DNA from: Antennarius striatus
Lineage: Eukaryota > Chordata > Actinopteri > Lophiiformes > Antennariidae
Direction of reading: 5' to 3'
Assembly (NCBI RefSeq): GCF_040054535.1
Contig: NC_090797.1
Span: 8,797,001 to 8,861,000 of the forward strand
Length of the DNA stretch: 64,000 nt
Positions 1 to 23,411 of this stretch are shown piece after piece (the first letter of the stretch is position 1; every line of letters starts with the position of its first letter). The position numbers and the translations under genes were made by a program. The notes below the pieces were generated by a model. It did no database searches. It was not told the DNA's origin and worked only from the letters and a program-made list of their open reading frames with translations.

Positions 1-2900
1 CATATATACAATATCCAGATGATCATCTTTTTAGTTAAGTGTTTACCATGCAAGCCCCATCAGAAACAAACATCAGTATCCAGCCAGAGTCTGAATCGTG
101 TGCTGTCTGCCTGCAGAGAGGACCTATAGGCATTGCTGTCGGCAATGTCCCACATGTTTTCAAAGCAATTCCAATATTTTAAAAAATCACTTGGTACAGA
201 AGCCATGCACAACCTTCTGGATTCTCTGTGACCACATCTGCACCATGGATTTAAGATAATTGTCAAGAGGAGCTTCACTCTATCTTCAAGGAGAAAATAA
301 TTGGTCTTATGATAAGAGGGTTTTCAGACCCTGCAGGGGATGTGGGATAGCAGGCTGCCAGTGGATGAATTGCTCATTATCTCCCTTGAATCTAATTGAA
401 TTTTGGCAAATCTTGCATTGATGGAGATGATTATTTTTGTTAAATAGAGTTCTGAATTCTGTTTTTATTCATCTCTGTTCATGTAGAGAAACTCTGGCTG
501 CCATTGGAGGACTAAGAAGAAGAAGAAGAAGAGTCCACAGCAGAGTTGCCAATGCTCACAGTGTGAGGAACACTTTCACTCTTAGTCTCACGCCCTCATG
601 CTGCCCAAACAATTCTCATGCCAAAATGGTGAAAGATTATCAGCTCGATGCATTATGGATGAAGCATCATACTATTTAGGCTCTTAAATTGGTCTTTCTC
701 TGGTCTCTGGTCACTTAATAGGAAAGCATCAACAATGATGATGATAGTATAATAAATAAAGAAATACAAGCATGTAACGTAGCAGATCTACATCATGAAC
801 TAGATCTAACTAACCAAACTATGCATAGTCGTGTAATATCATGAGTCATCCATGTCTGGGGTTTTTTCTTTTCTTCATGATACTGGAAGCAGGTTTCAAA
901 TAAATCTTAAATGTCCAGGAAGGCCTTAAGTGATCTAGAAGCTTCATCCATAACTGGACCCACCTAAAAATGTAATCAATTCTTGATTGATTCAGCATCC
1001 ACCTCCACACAAAGAATTATTAGACACTGTTGAAAACTATTAGATTTATCTTCCTGCAAACACACAAACAAACAAAATTCACATGACATCTAACTTTGGC
1101 TATGATATTACATTTGTTTGAATAAATGTTGTGAGGGTACAGACTATAAATCTAGGTACCAGTGATTGTATTTGCTAACATAACCCTGTTGTGCGGTATT
1201 GCCTTTACCATGTTTCTGTTATCTTAGCTTGCCAGCAAGCTAACACCAGTTAAGGAGTTTTAAACACAAGGTAAAACTGTTTTGGTCAATATTTATTCAA
1301 ATGGTGATGAGGTCACATTTTAATCATTAAGAGAATACCAAGATAATCATAATAACTCCTGGGGGGAACATGATTGTTCATAATTAATAATCTTTTGTAA
1401 TAAAATTAGGGATCATCTTATGTTCCATCATCAGGTCACTTTTTCAACTTGCCCAGCATGATTGTTATCCATTTAGAAGTTCACTGAAGACTGCAAACGC
1501 CAACCAGGAAATGGCTTCCCCAAACAGGCAACCAATCACAGCAGTCATTATGGTTATTCCTCTGGAGAGCATGACAATTTGCATAGTAATCATTCCAGTA
1601 TCTGTTAGGATGCTTCTGTCTGTATGAACTTGGTGGGAAAACAATGACATTCATCTTAAAATAAAACAGAAAAATAATTTATTTTAGTGGAGGACATCTG
1701 ATTGAATTAGAGTAAATGATACGAATGACTGTAAGCTTAGTGAAAGAAGGAGGGTGGGTGGGTGGAATAAATTTCAACCATCAAATGTTGGTATTAAAAC
1801 CTGGCAAACATGAAGGTATCACAGTGCGATATTCTCGGATCACTCAGCATCCCACTGCCAGAGAAAAGGCATTCAAGAGCTCAAGGGACTCTGGGAAGCT
1901 ACCATCAAATCAAAACTGTGTCGCAACAGAGATTGAGTAATAAATTGTTGAGCTTATTACAGGGAGTTCTTCCAGGGAGGTTTAGGACTCACTTAGCATT
2001 CATATATGTTTCCATCTATATATCAGCCACAGACTGATGTGTGTTCCTGAATGTATAATAACATACCGACAGTATATTTGAGATTGCCGAGCAGTGAAAC
2101 AGGCTTAGTCTTCACTCCTGTGTATGCAGAGAAGATGGCTGTGAATCTTTAATGACCCACTCAATGATTAATTTACTTTTCAAGGTTGCACTTAGATTTA
2201 GTGCATACAGTAGTGCATTAGTGCTTACAGGAAATACTCATTATACTGTACAGTCACATAAATGCCTTTGCATGACATCAAAAGATTCAGTCATCCTTTG
2301 TACAGCAGTAATGATTGGTTGATAAATTTCTCAATAGACTATATATCATTTTATCCATTTCAAAGCAATACTGCAGAAAAAAATGTATGAATTGCATTGC
2401 TGTTTTTCTTTCTAAAGCATAGATATGTTTATGATTTAGACTGGTGATATGACAAAACTATAAAACTGATGATTAAAAAAAAAGAAAAAAAGTTTTCTCA
2501 AGCCTTCAGATTCTCCAGATGGAGCTGATTGTTATCTCATAATATGCCTCAATAGGTATCACTTGAGTTAGCATCAGTTTTTGAAGAAGACTTAAAGTTA
2601 AAAATGGGGGGAAAAAAATTGAATGTCAGATTATCAGGGTTCTGTGGCCTGCTCTTCTTCCTTGTTTGATGTTAGCACACCTTGACCTTATTAGCCACTA
2701 TTAGGGTAACACACCAGACCCAGCTTGAACTGTCAGCACCAGCCATCCGACATTGTTGTAGGAAATAATAAATTAAATTAAATCAGACTTTACCAGCTTC
2801 TACGATCTTTATCTTTGTCAGACATTTAGCTGGGTACCTTGAATTTGCTGCCACTCAAACCCTACCTTTAATAAAACAACACACACAGCAGCTCACTTAC
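1..2900. other. Left-edge non-coding stretch
   Basis: AT-rich sequence with no recognisable gene. It may hold further introns and exons of the minus-strand gene whose candidate first exon lies at 2901-3056, because that exon ends in a donor pointing this way. A short hydrophobic minus-strand frame at 1465-1642 follows an AG acceptor and ends in a stop. I could not link it to the first exon or to any family. No RNA gene or clear transposon was seen. Confidence 0.5.
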
Positions 2901-3056
2901 CAGGTCTTTGGATGTGCCCAGTCTCTTTAGCCCATCCAGGGGCAGGAGGTCAGCTGAGTCCTTGTGAATGAACTGCGTAGCCTGCTTCAGACGCCTCTGC
3001 TGGTGCAGGATGGCTTTATCCCGAATGACTAACTCGCCCTTTTTCGCTTCACTCAT
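2901..3056 (-). CDS. Candidate first coding exon of an unidentified minus-strand gene
   Basis: A minus-strand ATG (3054-3056, context GACC-ATG-A) opens a 52-codon frame that stops exactly at a consensus donor (CTG then GTAAGTGAG), giving a phase-0 exon. The peptide begins MSEAKKGELVIRDKAI and is rich in charged residues: KK, QQRRLK, HKDSAD, LDGLKRLGTSKDL. It has no signal peptide and looks like the soluble, partly helical N-terminus of a cytoplasmic protein. I do not recognise the family. The downstream exons should lie to the left (below 2900) but could not be assembled. The frame beyond the donor runs into a stop within about ten codons, as expected for intron. Composition and splice context favour a real exon; the alternative is a chance frame. 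Confidence 0.4.
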
Positions 3057-4226
3057 GGTCTTGGTCTATAAAGCAGTCTTTCCTGGTGCTGTGCACTGAA
3101 GCACAAAGACTACAACCTCGCAGCAGCAGTGAGAGCTGTTTGCAGGCTGCAGGAGACTGAGTGGATGTCTGAGTGCAGAGAGGAGGAGAAAACCCAAAGG
3201 AAGCTCTGGAAGGACTGGAGGTGACAGAATAAACCTGCAAACCTGCAAACCTGATGCTTCTCCCGGTTTGTTTTGTCCTGTCTGAATTGTTCTTGTCCTC
3301 CCCACTAGGCTTAGCATGTACTATATGTCTCAGCGGTGTCAGCAGCTATTGTCCTGTACCTGACGCTCCTCTGATGTGGACATGCATCTTCCTAACAATG
3401 TCAAGATCTGTTCTGCCTGCTACTGAGGCTGTTGAGTAGGTGAGCCTGAGAGATGGTGTGCTTTCCCCTCCCCTCTGTGCTGTCTGTCCTTGGTTCTCTC
3501 TCTCTCTTTCGCTCGCCCCCTCTCTCTCTCTATGTTACACTCTATTTCACATTTCTGGAGTGTATTCTCTCTCTCTCGCACTCCTGCTCTTTCTCTCTCT
3601 ATCTATCTGTCCCTCTCTCTCACACACTCTCTCTGAAACCTCCTCTTGGTGTCACATGCTCGACATAGAAGCATGCTTGTGGAAACACACCACTCTCAGC
3701 CAAAAAAAATCAAAAACGACTCTTTAATCTGTATATCAAACATGTGCACTCCAACACAAAATCTGTGCAAACAGTCAGTACGAAGCCTAGTCAGGACTGC
3801 AAATACAGTAGTCTTGATTGCTGTGTTGAAACCCACACACAGTCTTTCAGTCTGTATCGTTCCCCAGCCTGATTCAGTGTCCAGTATCATTCTCTTGGCC
3901 AGGGATTAGCCTCAGCAGTCCCTTGCTGTCGCAGTGTGGGACAGACCACTGTTATCTGACGCCACACAGAGGATCAATCTGGTCCATTGATGGCAATAAT
4001 TGATTTTCAGTGCCTGCCCTTTGGCAGCAGCCACAAATTAAACAACCCAATTTCTACCATCTGTCCATCTGTCGGCCCCAACAATGGCTAAAAATATCCC
4101 ATCCACTCCTGTTTATGACCTCTGCTTAATGACACAATTTTATAGTAGTGAAGGCAGGGACTGTTTCATGATAAGTGATTTCATGGCATTTCACGAGTCG
4201 AAAATCCACGAGTGGAAAATGCATAT
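3057..4226. other. Intergenic stretch with a polypyrimidine tract
   Basis: No gene is seen. The first 200 bases would be the upstream region of the candidate minus-strand gene. Between about 3494 and 3640 the plus strand is an almost pure CT tract (TCTCTC runs broken by short GC-containing words). It produces leucine/serine-rich frames that should not be read as protein. Confidence 0.5.
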
Positions 4227-4290
4227 TATCTATCTATCTATGTATCTATGTATCTATGTATCTATGTATCTATCTATCTATCTATCTATG

Positions 4291-4361
<71 letters not shown>

Positions 4362-4362
4362 G

Positions 4363-4410
<48 letters not shown>

Positions 4411-4417
4411 AATCATC

Positions 4418-4488
<71 letters not shown>
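4227..4488 (+). repeat. Compound microsatellite (TCTA)n then (GT)n
   Basis: About 45 TCTA tetranucleotides with scattered TGTA variants (4227-4410) are separated by a 10-bp spacer from about 34 uninterrupted GT units (4421-4488). An A-run follows directly. The open frames here (YLSI and CVCV repeats) are repeat artefacts. It is likely to be highly length-variable. Confidence 0.95.
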
Positions 4489-4490
<2 letters not shown>

Positions 4491-4541
4491 AAAAAAAACA
4501 GGGGACATTCTGAAGCTGAAGTAGGAAATAGATGCGCTCAT

Positions 4542-4558
4542 GCTGCCCCCTGCTGGTC
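4542..4558 (-). promoter_or_regulatory. CTCF-like motif
   Basis: Read on the minus strand the site is GACCAGCAGGGGGCAGC, which matches the core of the vertebrate CTCF consensus (CCAGNAGGGGGC). It sits just right of the compound microsatellite and left of klhl42. This is motif evidence only. Confidence 0.45.
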
Positions 4559-6189
4559 AGCTCTTTTTTCATTTGATTTTCTTAAAGGATGAGAAGAAAA
4601 AGCAGTCAATATGACAATCACAGTCACAAAACACAAAGACCTAAAGGAAATTTAAGCCAAGGCATATTTAATCATTTTGGTTACATGTGCAGGATGATGT
4701 CATTAGCATCAATAGTTTTGGTAATTGGCAGGTTGAAAATAACGAAACGCGTTTAGAACCAGACACATTAACCTCACAGGTTAATCGTCACAGGTTCAGC
4801 CGTTTCTAAAACGCCTTGGAAATACAGTTAGTAATAAAATATAATCACGCTGGTGTTAAAACTATTTTAACTTTCATTCACACGCAAAATGAAGAATTTC
4901 TGGCACTAATCCAACCCTTTGTAATGCAAATGCTGACTGTTAAGTACCAAGTATTTGTTGAAAAGAATGGAGCCTGAATGATTTACTCTAGCAAGACTCA
5001 TCCCTGATCACAAAAAAAAGTGAGTCTCTTCTCAGTGATACTCAATTTTACCCATTATAATAGTTGATTTTTTTTTAAATGAAAACAATGTTGGAGACAG
5101 GCATCATTAAGGGAAATAGGACAATAAGAGTCTGTGAATGTAAGGAGCAAAACAAATCATTGGACATCTTTATTTTCATAACCCAAATTTCTGTCGAAAA
5201 AAAAACCCCAGAAAATTTGAAATCATACATTTTAAATAAAGCATCTAACTAAAACTTCAGAAGTTTTAGAAATTCTTATCTACAGATCACTCTTTTTTAT
5301 TCAAGGAATTGAAAAGTACCCAAATGGAAACAAAATCTACCTTGACAGAGAGAGAAAAAAACACAGCAGTTTTGGTCAGTGGCTGGCAATGTATTACAGT
5401 TTAGCATTTTGTGCTTTTTCCCATCAAGCTCTAAGTAGCTGAGGTTACAGAAGGCACATCATTCATTTCATGGTATGCTCTTCAAGCTTTACCTGATGTA
5501 TGTCAAGTGTGCATAAAACATATTATGTTCATTCTGAGTCATTTCTCCTCCCTAACATTTAAGGATCACTTGCATCAGGCAGTATAAAACCAACACAACT
5601 TTTCATGAGTATTTGGTACTTACAGTACATATACACAGTACGTGCGCTTTAAGGTTCTGAAATGTGGAGAACCATTACGCCAGTGTGGAGTGTAAACATC
5701 AAGAATGCGGTGCTGTTATGTAGCCCCAGTCTGCGTTTCTCAAGTACCAGCGTCACAGCTGAGTGCTTTAACTATCTGCTCCTCTGAAAAATTATCTCTT
5801 GGGATGCAGAATATTATTTCCAACATAAAATATCTCTGGTGGTAGAAGTAATATTATCATAACTGTTCTGATAAAGATGATCCATTGGTAGCAGCAGGCA
5901 TACCTTCCTGCGCAGTAAAAACAATTTTTAACCGATTTCCAATTTACGATTCTGGCAGCAGTCACCCGAAAAGAAAATGAGAATTCCAGCTTGTGAATAA
6001 AGTTAAAAATCTTCCAAGTTTTGAAACATAAAAGGTATGTTTCCAAAGTAGGTGATTAATAGCATCTTTGGGAATCAGGATAATACGCAGGGGAGCAGTG
6101 AGTTCTATGTATCTGGATTTGTCAAACTCTAGTATTAACTTCACAGAGAAACAGATGACTGCCAGTGAGGCCTGAATGTAACTTTAATA
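4559..6189. other. Intergenic stretch left of klhl42
   Basis: AT-rich, with several short homopolymer A and T runs. I see no gene, RNA gene or recognisable transposon. It lies beyond the likely poly(A) site of klhl42. Confidence 0.5.
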
Positions 6190-6195
6190 TTTATT
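6190..6195 (-). terminator. klhl42: Likely poly(A) signal of klhl42
   Basis: AATAAA on the minus strand, 266 bp beyond the klhl42 stop codon. It would give a short 3' UTR covering roughly 6170-6460. Confidence 0.5.
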
Positions 6196-6460
6196 GATTA
6201 CAAGGCAATAATGCTTTTGAGCTGTGGGGTTAGCATAGCTGGCGCTTCATCGCCAACATTTTTGTCTGTAGTGTATGTACTCACATAAACAGCAGTTTTT
6301 ATACAAGGTAGTGCATTTTGGTTTTCAGGCACAGAGGTCATGAGGCATTTTAGCCTGGCAACTCCTGCACAAATACTTCTTCTTCAAAGCCACAGATTCA
6401 CCCGCCTAGATTCACATCTTTACCTTCTATTAGTTGTCACCGAACCATCAGCCTTCTACA

Positions 6461-8616
6461 TCATAGCACATTGGGAAGGTAAAACGAGCAGAGCAGCATG
6501 TTTTGTCCCAGAGCCGGGAAGCGTCTAAAGGCCTCCCAGGCATCGGAGAAGATGTTGTACTTGAGGAAAACACGGTGCTCTAGGCTGGTGGGAAGGCTGA
6601 CATCCCGGCTCATGATGTAGATTCCGTCATTGTGTAGCGTACATGTCAGGTTCAAGCCTGACTTGGACGTGTTCTCTTTCAGCTGGATCCACTTCCCTGT
6701 AGTGACATTGTAAGACTGCACTGTCAGCACGTCCTCTGTCTGGCTTGGACGTCGTTGCAACCGGTGTGCCTCGAGCTCGTGGGTGTAGCCTCCAACCAGG
6801 TAGATGGTATCCTCCACGGAGAGCATTTGTTGTTTGCGGATGTGTGCTGAACATGACTGGAAGACAGTCCAGATGTCTGAAGTGGGACAATAGCGGAGGA
6901 CGCTGGTGTTCCTTTCTGCCAGAGACAGGATGAAAAACATATTACACTCAACAAACCCCCAGTGTTATTTTCCACATTTAAAGTCATTTCTGTTGGGAGA
7001 CAGAAATGAATTTAAATGCAGAAAGATTGACTGTGAACATGGGGGAAAAAAAGCTCTTGGGAGCAACTAAAGCAGCTGAAAAATCTGTCGAGATGGTTGT
7101 GAATGAAACAGTATAAGCAGTTGAGTGTAAATTTAACTGGGAAACATGCCAAGCTGTGATTAGCCCAAGTAGTTGAAAGCCTGTGCAATGTGGTCTAATG
7201 GATTTATGTTATAATATAAAATTAAGTTGTACAGGTAGTCCTCGACATACAAACACAATTGGTATATCCAGTAACTGTTAAGGGTCTCCCAATAGTAACA
7301 CAAAATAGGTTGTACATATTGTGCATGTGCTTGAGCACAGAGGCCCCAAATGCAACCAGACATTACTGATACATCTCTAATGTTAATGGTGATGTTTTAG
7401 AATCGTCCAGAAAGTATTTTTCAACAAATCACATTTTTTGAGACAGCGGCACTCGATGGAGGGTTGCTCTCTGAATGTTCTCTAGTAGTTTTTCTGCATC
7501 CTGTGTAATGCTGTGTGTGACTATATTATTATGTACATGTTGACTGGAGGGCTTGATCATTGATGTGAGTCATACAAACCTCTTGTAGTGTATCCTCCCA
7601 TGACATAGATCATCCCCTGACATTCACATGCAGAGAACTCAGCCAGTGGGTCAGGCATTGAGGAGACACAGGTCCACCAGTCTTGTTCTGGGCTGTAGCA
7701 CTCCACCGTACGCAGGCACTGTCCACCTACAGCATACAGCTTTCCTTGCACAGCTAGCAGTTTGAAATTGGACCTGATGGAGAGGATGCAGTATAGTGGA
7801 TTATGATTGCTGTTCTCGTTGTTTATGAGGAAGTGTGTGAATGAGGTTTTACCTCTTCTGGTTGAGAGGAGCTACTTGGTTCCACTCATTCCTGCACGGG
7901 TTGTAGCAATGCACTGCAGAGATCTCCTGACTAAATGTCCTGTATCCACCAACTATAAAAAGGTAGTTATCGAGGACTGCTGAACCGTATCCTCTGACAT
8001 TGACCATATCTGGAGGAAGATTGTTAGCGAGTGGCTTCCAGCGCTGCTCCACTTCTCCATACCTCAGCATGGACCAAGGTTCATCCCGATCCGGCACGTC
8101 CAGGGACAAGCAGGTGAAGTCACCGATGGCTACTAGAGTGGCAGTACCTTTCATGCGCATCGACTTGACCTGGTCTCTAATGACTGAGGAGAGGCTGCTG
8201 AACTCCTGCCGCCTCAGCATGGGATGGTAGTAACAGCTCATGTATTTGAGGCAAGCGTTCTGCAAATCATGAGTACCATAAACTTCTGATAGGCTGTACA
8301 GATCCACGCAGTTGTCTTGTCTGATCTCTGAGGTAAGGAGCTTGAGGATTGATGTGACCTGTAAGAAAGAGGCGGTCTCAATTAAGTCCTCCAGAGTCTC
8401 ATTGACAATCTGAACCTTGGAGGTATTGATGAACTCCAGGACCAGCTCCAGGCCGGGGACGCTGAGCCCTTGGAGCTGAACAGAGTCCTCGGTGGACTCC
8501 CTCATTCCAGAGCTGTACAGGGCACGGAAGTAATCACTCTTCTCTATCAGCTTGTTTTTATTCACCTTGTAGGTTTTGTCATCCACGGTAATGGCAATGA
8601 TCTGGTCAGATGACAT
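6461..8616 (-). CDS. klhl42: Kelch-like protein 42 (BTB-kelch CUL3 adaptor)
   Basis: Three exons join in frame: 8616-7853, 7773-7580 and 6915-6461 (stop TGA), 470 aa. Human KLHL42 is about 505 aa; the fish protein lacks most of the acidic/glycine insert between the BTB start and the BACK region. Residues ~5-100 form the BTB domain (KLIEKSDYFRALYSSGMRES), followed by a BACK-like helical part (LQVTSILKLLTSEIRQDNC) and kelch repeats from ~190 on, visible as VGGY, VGGQ, MGGY and VGGY motifs with downstream W/Y. The C-terminal block SLEHRVFLKYNIFSD is very close to human. In mammals this protein (KLHDC5/Ctb9) recruits CUL3 E3 ligase to katanin p60 and affects microtubules in mitosis; that role is inferred here by homology. 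The ATG at 8616 is chosen because it starts the conserved N-terminus. Head to head with elapor2. Confidence 0.96.
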
Positions 8617-10178
8617 GGCGAAGCTAACGCGATGGCGGTTTTCCCTCGCAGGCTTTTTGTTTTGCTCCCCCCTTAGTCAGCCTCCTCAGCGAGTCACCGT
8701 TTACATTTCACCGGCGAGGGAGCCCCGTGACCGGTCTATATATGGTCATGTTCAGCCCATAGATCGCCATGGAACGAACTTCGTTAGCGACTGTTGCTAA
8801 TCAGCCTGTTAGACAGAGCGAAGCTTCTACAACTTGTAGACTAGTCTTCCAAAAACAACCTTTCCTTTTCATTGGCACTCCTCCATAGTCCGAGTAATGG
8901 ACGACGAAATTTTTCAAGACGCTAATTAAATAGTCTGGCTTATTTCTGTCACTTCCAATATAATTTCCCATGGCATTTTGTAAGCCTTTCGTGGGATAAT
9001 ATCTAGCTGTCTGTGCTCAATTGTTTTGATTCTGCGCTGCACACACGTCACTTCCGTGTTTTATACTTCTTCGTGGAGATATTCTCGTGTAATTGTATTT
9101 GCTGCTGCCGCCTAGAGGTAGTTTGAGGGAAAGGTCCTCATTCCCTTTGACGCTTCACCTGTGAAATGATCTTTTATAATAGTTTGTCTTTAAAAAAAGT
9201 CTTTAAATACAACAAAGTGTTAGAATAACTGGTGTGATCTGATAACCAATTCAGCAATTGAAGGTCCAGAACATAAAATATGCCAAAAAGATGCCTAGCA
9301 TTTGACTGATAGACGGCTGTGAGTGACCACCAGAAGACCTCAGGTTGTATTTGCGTGCAGGAGGTCAGGAGGTTGTCTCCGTATTCTAGAATTAATTCTC
9401 TACAAGTATTGTAAGTGATTGTCAAGTGTGAATAAGACTGAATATTTTAAAAATTATTCATGACCGTCTGTTCATTTCCAAATCCAGAAAAAGATAAGCT
9501 ATGCCAGGAAATATTTAATAGGGGGGGTTACAGGCATTTGTCAGAAAGTGTGATGTAAAATCTATCGTGTTTTTACATTTTACTGATTGATATACAATTA
9601 TACAGTTGTAATGAAATAATTTTTTTACGGTTAAATAAGCTCTGCAGCGGCAGCTGCCAGTCAAACATGTTATCATCGAGGCTCTCACTATCCCAACGAG
9701 CGTCTGAGAGAGAAGTGAAGTGACAAATGATAGATTGAGAAATGCGATGTGGCCTTCAAAGTAAAAGCATGTTGCTGGAGAAAAATGACGTTTGTGAACT
9801 ATTGGTCAAATTTTTGTTAGCTATGGATGGGTAGGGTTATAACTTTCCAACATAATTTGCTATCAATACTAAAAACAAGAAAATCTTGCAATCATGCCAA
9901 CTGTTTTTCTGTCCTTCTATGTCCGGTTTTCCGATATAGTGTTGCATAAACTCGGTATTTTACAGGAGAACACGATTCTAACTTTGAAAGTCTGGACAGG
10001 AAGTGGAATATTCTTTCGATTTTTTGTTGTTGTTGCATGGCTGTGGATGTGGGTGAGAGACAGGTTTACAGGCGCGTCAACAACAGGCGGGTCTCCATCA
10101 CATCAACGGCCACAGGTCCCGGTTCATGTTTGTGGCTCCGAGCAGCGGTCTGCCGGCTGTCTGCGATCCGAGCTGAGG
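8617..10178. promoter_or_regulatory. Divergent klhl42 / elapor2 upstream region
   Basis: These 1.56 kb separate two oppositely directed start codons. The klhl42 side holds an ETS-type element (ACTTCCG) near 9049 and a CTCF-like motif (minus strand, CTACCTCTAGGCGGCAGC, 9104-9121). The elapor2 side becomes GC-rich from about 10060, consistent with a 5' UTR and promoter. The elapor2 frame stays open upstream to an ATG at 9894, so a longer N-terminus is formally possible but lacks any homology. No TATA box was identified with confidence. Confidence 0.5.
9104..9121 (-). promoter_or_regulatory. CTCF-like motif in the divergent promoter
   Basis: The minus-strand reading contains CCTCTAGGCGGCAG, which fits the CTCF core (CCNCNAGGNGGCAG). 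It lies about 490 bp upstream of klhl42 and 1.06 kb upstream of the elapor2 start. Confidence 0.45.
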
Positions 10179-23059
<12,881 letters not shown>

Positions 23060-23411
23060 GCAGAGGCCGACCAAAAGAGAGAGGAGGATGAAGAACAGTT
23101 TGGGACAGTGGCACTAACCTCCTTTTGTGTCTTCTACCTTGTCTTCATTGTGGGAGGAACCACTGTAGACCACAGTTTTTACTGGAAAATAGTTACTACT
23201 TGGATGGTGTAAAACTGGACGATGGTTTTTCCTCCTGACTCTAAAATCCACGGAGAACAAACTGCTGCTTTCATGCTATGGATGCTGAAGGGAGGCAGCT
23301 GCAGGAGAAACATGCTTTTAATTTTTTTTGTATGTTTTGTACTTTTATTTGGTATTTTCTGTTCTGAGTTTTGTATTTATAACAATGTTTGATTTATTAA
23401 TCTTAATTAAA
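23060..23411 (+). terminator. elapor2: elapor2 3' UTR and ATTAAA poly(A) signal
   Basis: The 3' UTR follows the TAA at 23057-23059. An ATTAAA hexamer at 23406-23411, with a GT-rich stretch right after it (GGTTTGTGTGTTGATG), is a credible cleavage and polyadenylation signal. Confidence 0.6.

Noticed and set aside
1465-1650. Hydrophobic minus-strand frame of 61 codons
   Set aside because: It follows a possible acceptor and ends in a stop, but matches no family known to me and cannot be joined in phase to the exon at 2901-3056 through any visible exon. Kept only as a remark.
4084-4592. Frames rich in YLSI and CVCV
   Set aside because: Pure translation of TCTA and GT microsatellites.
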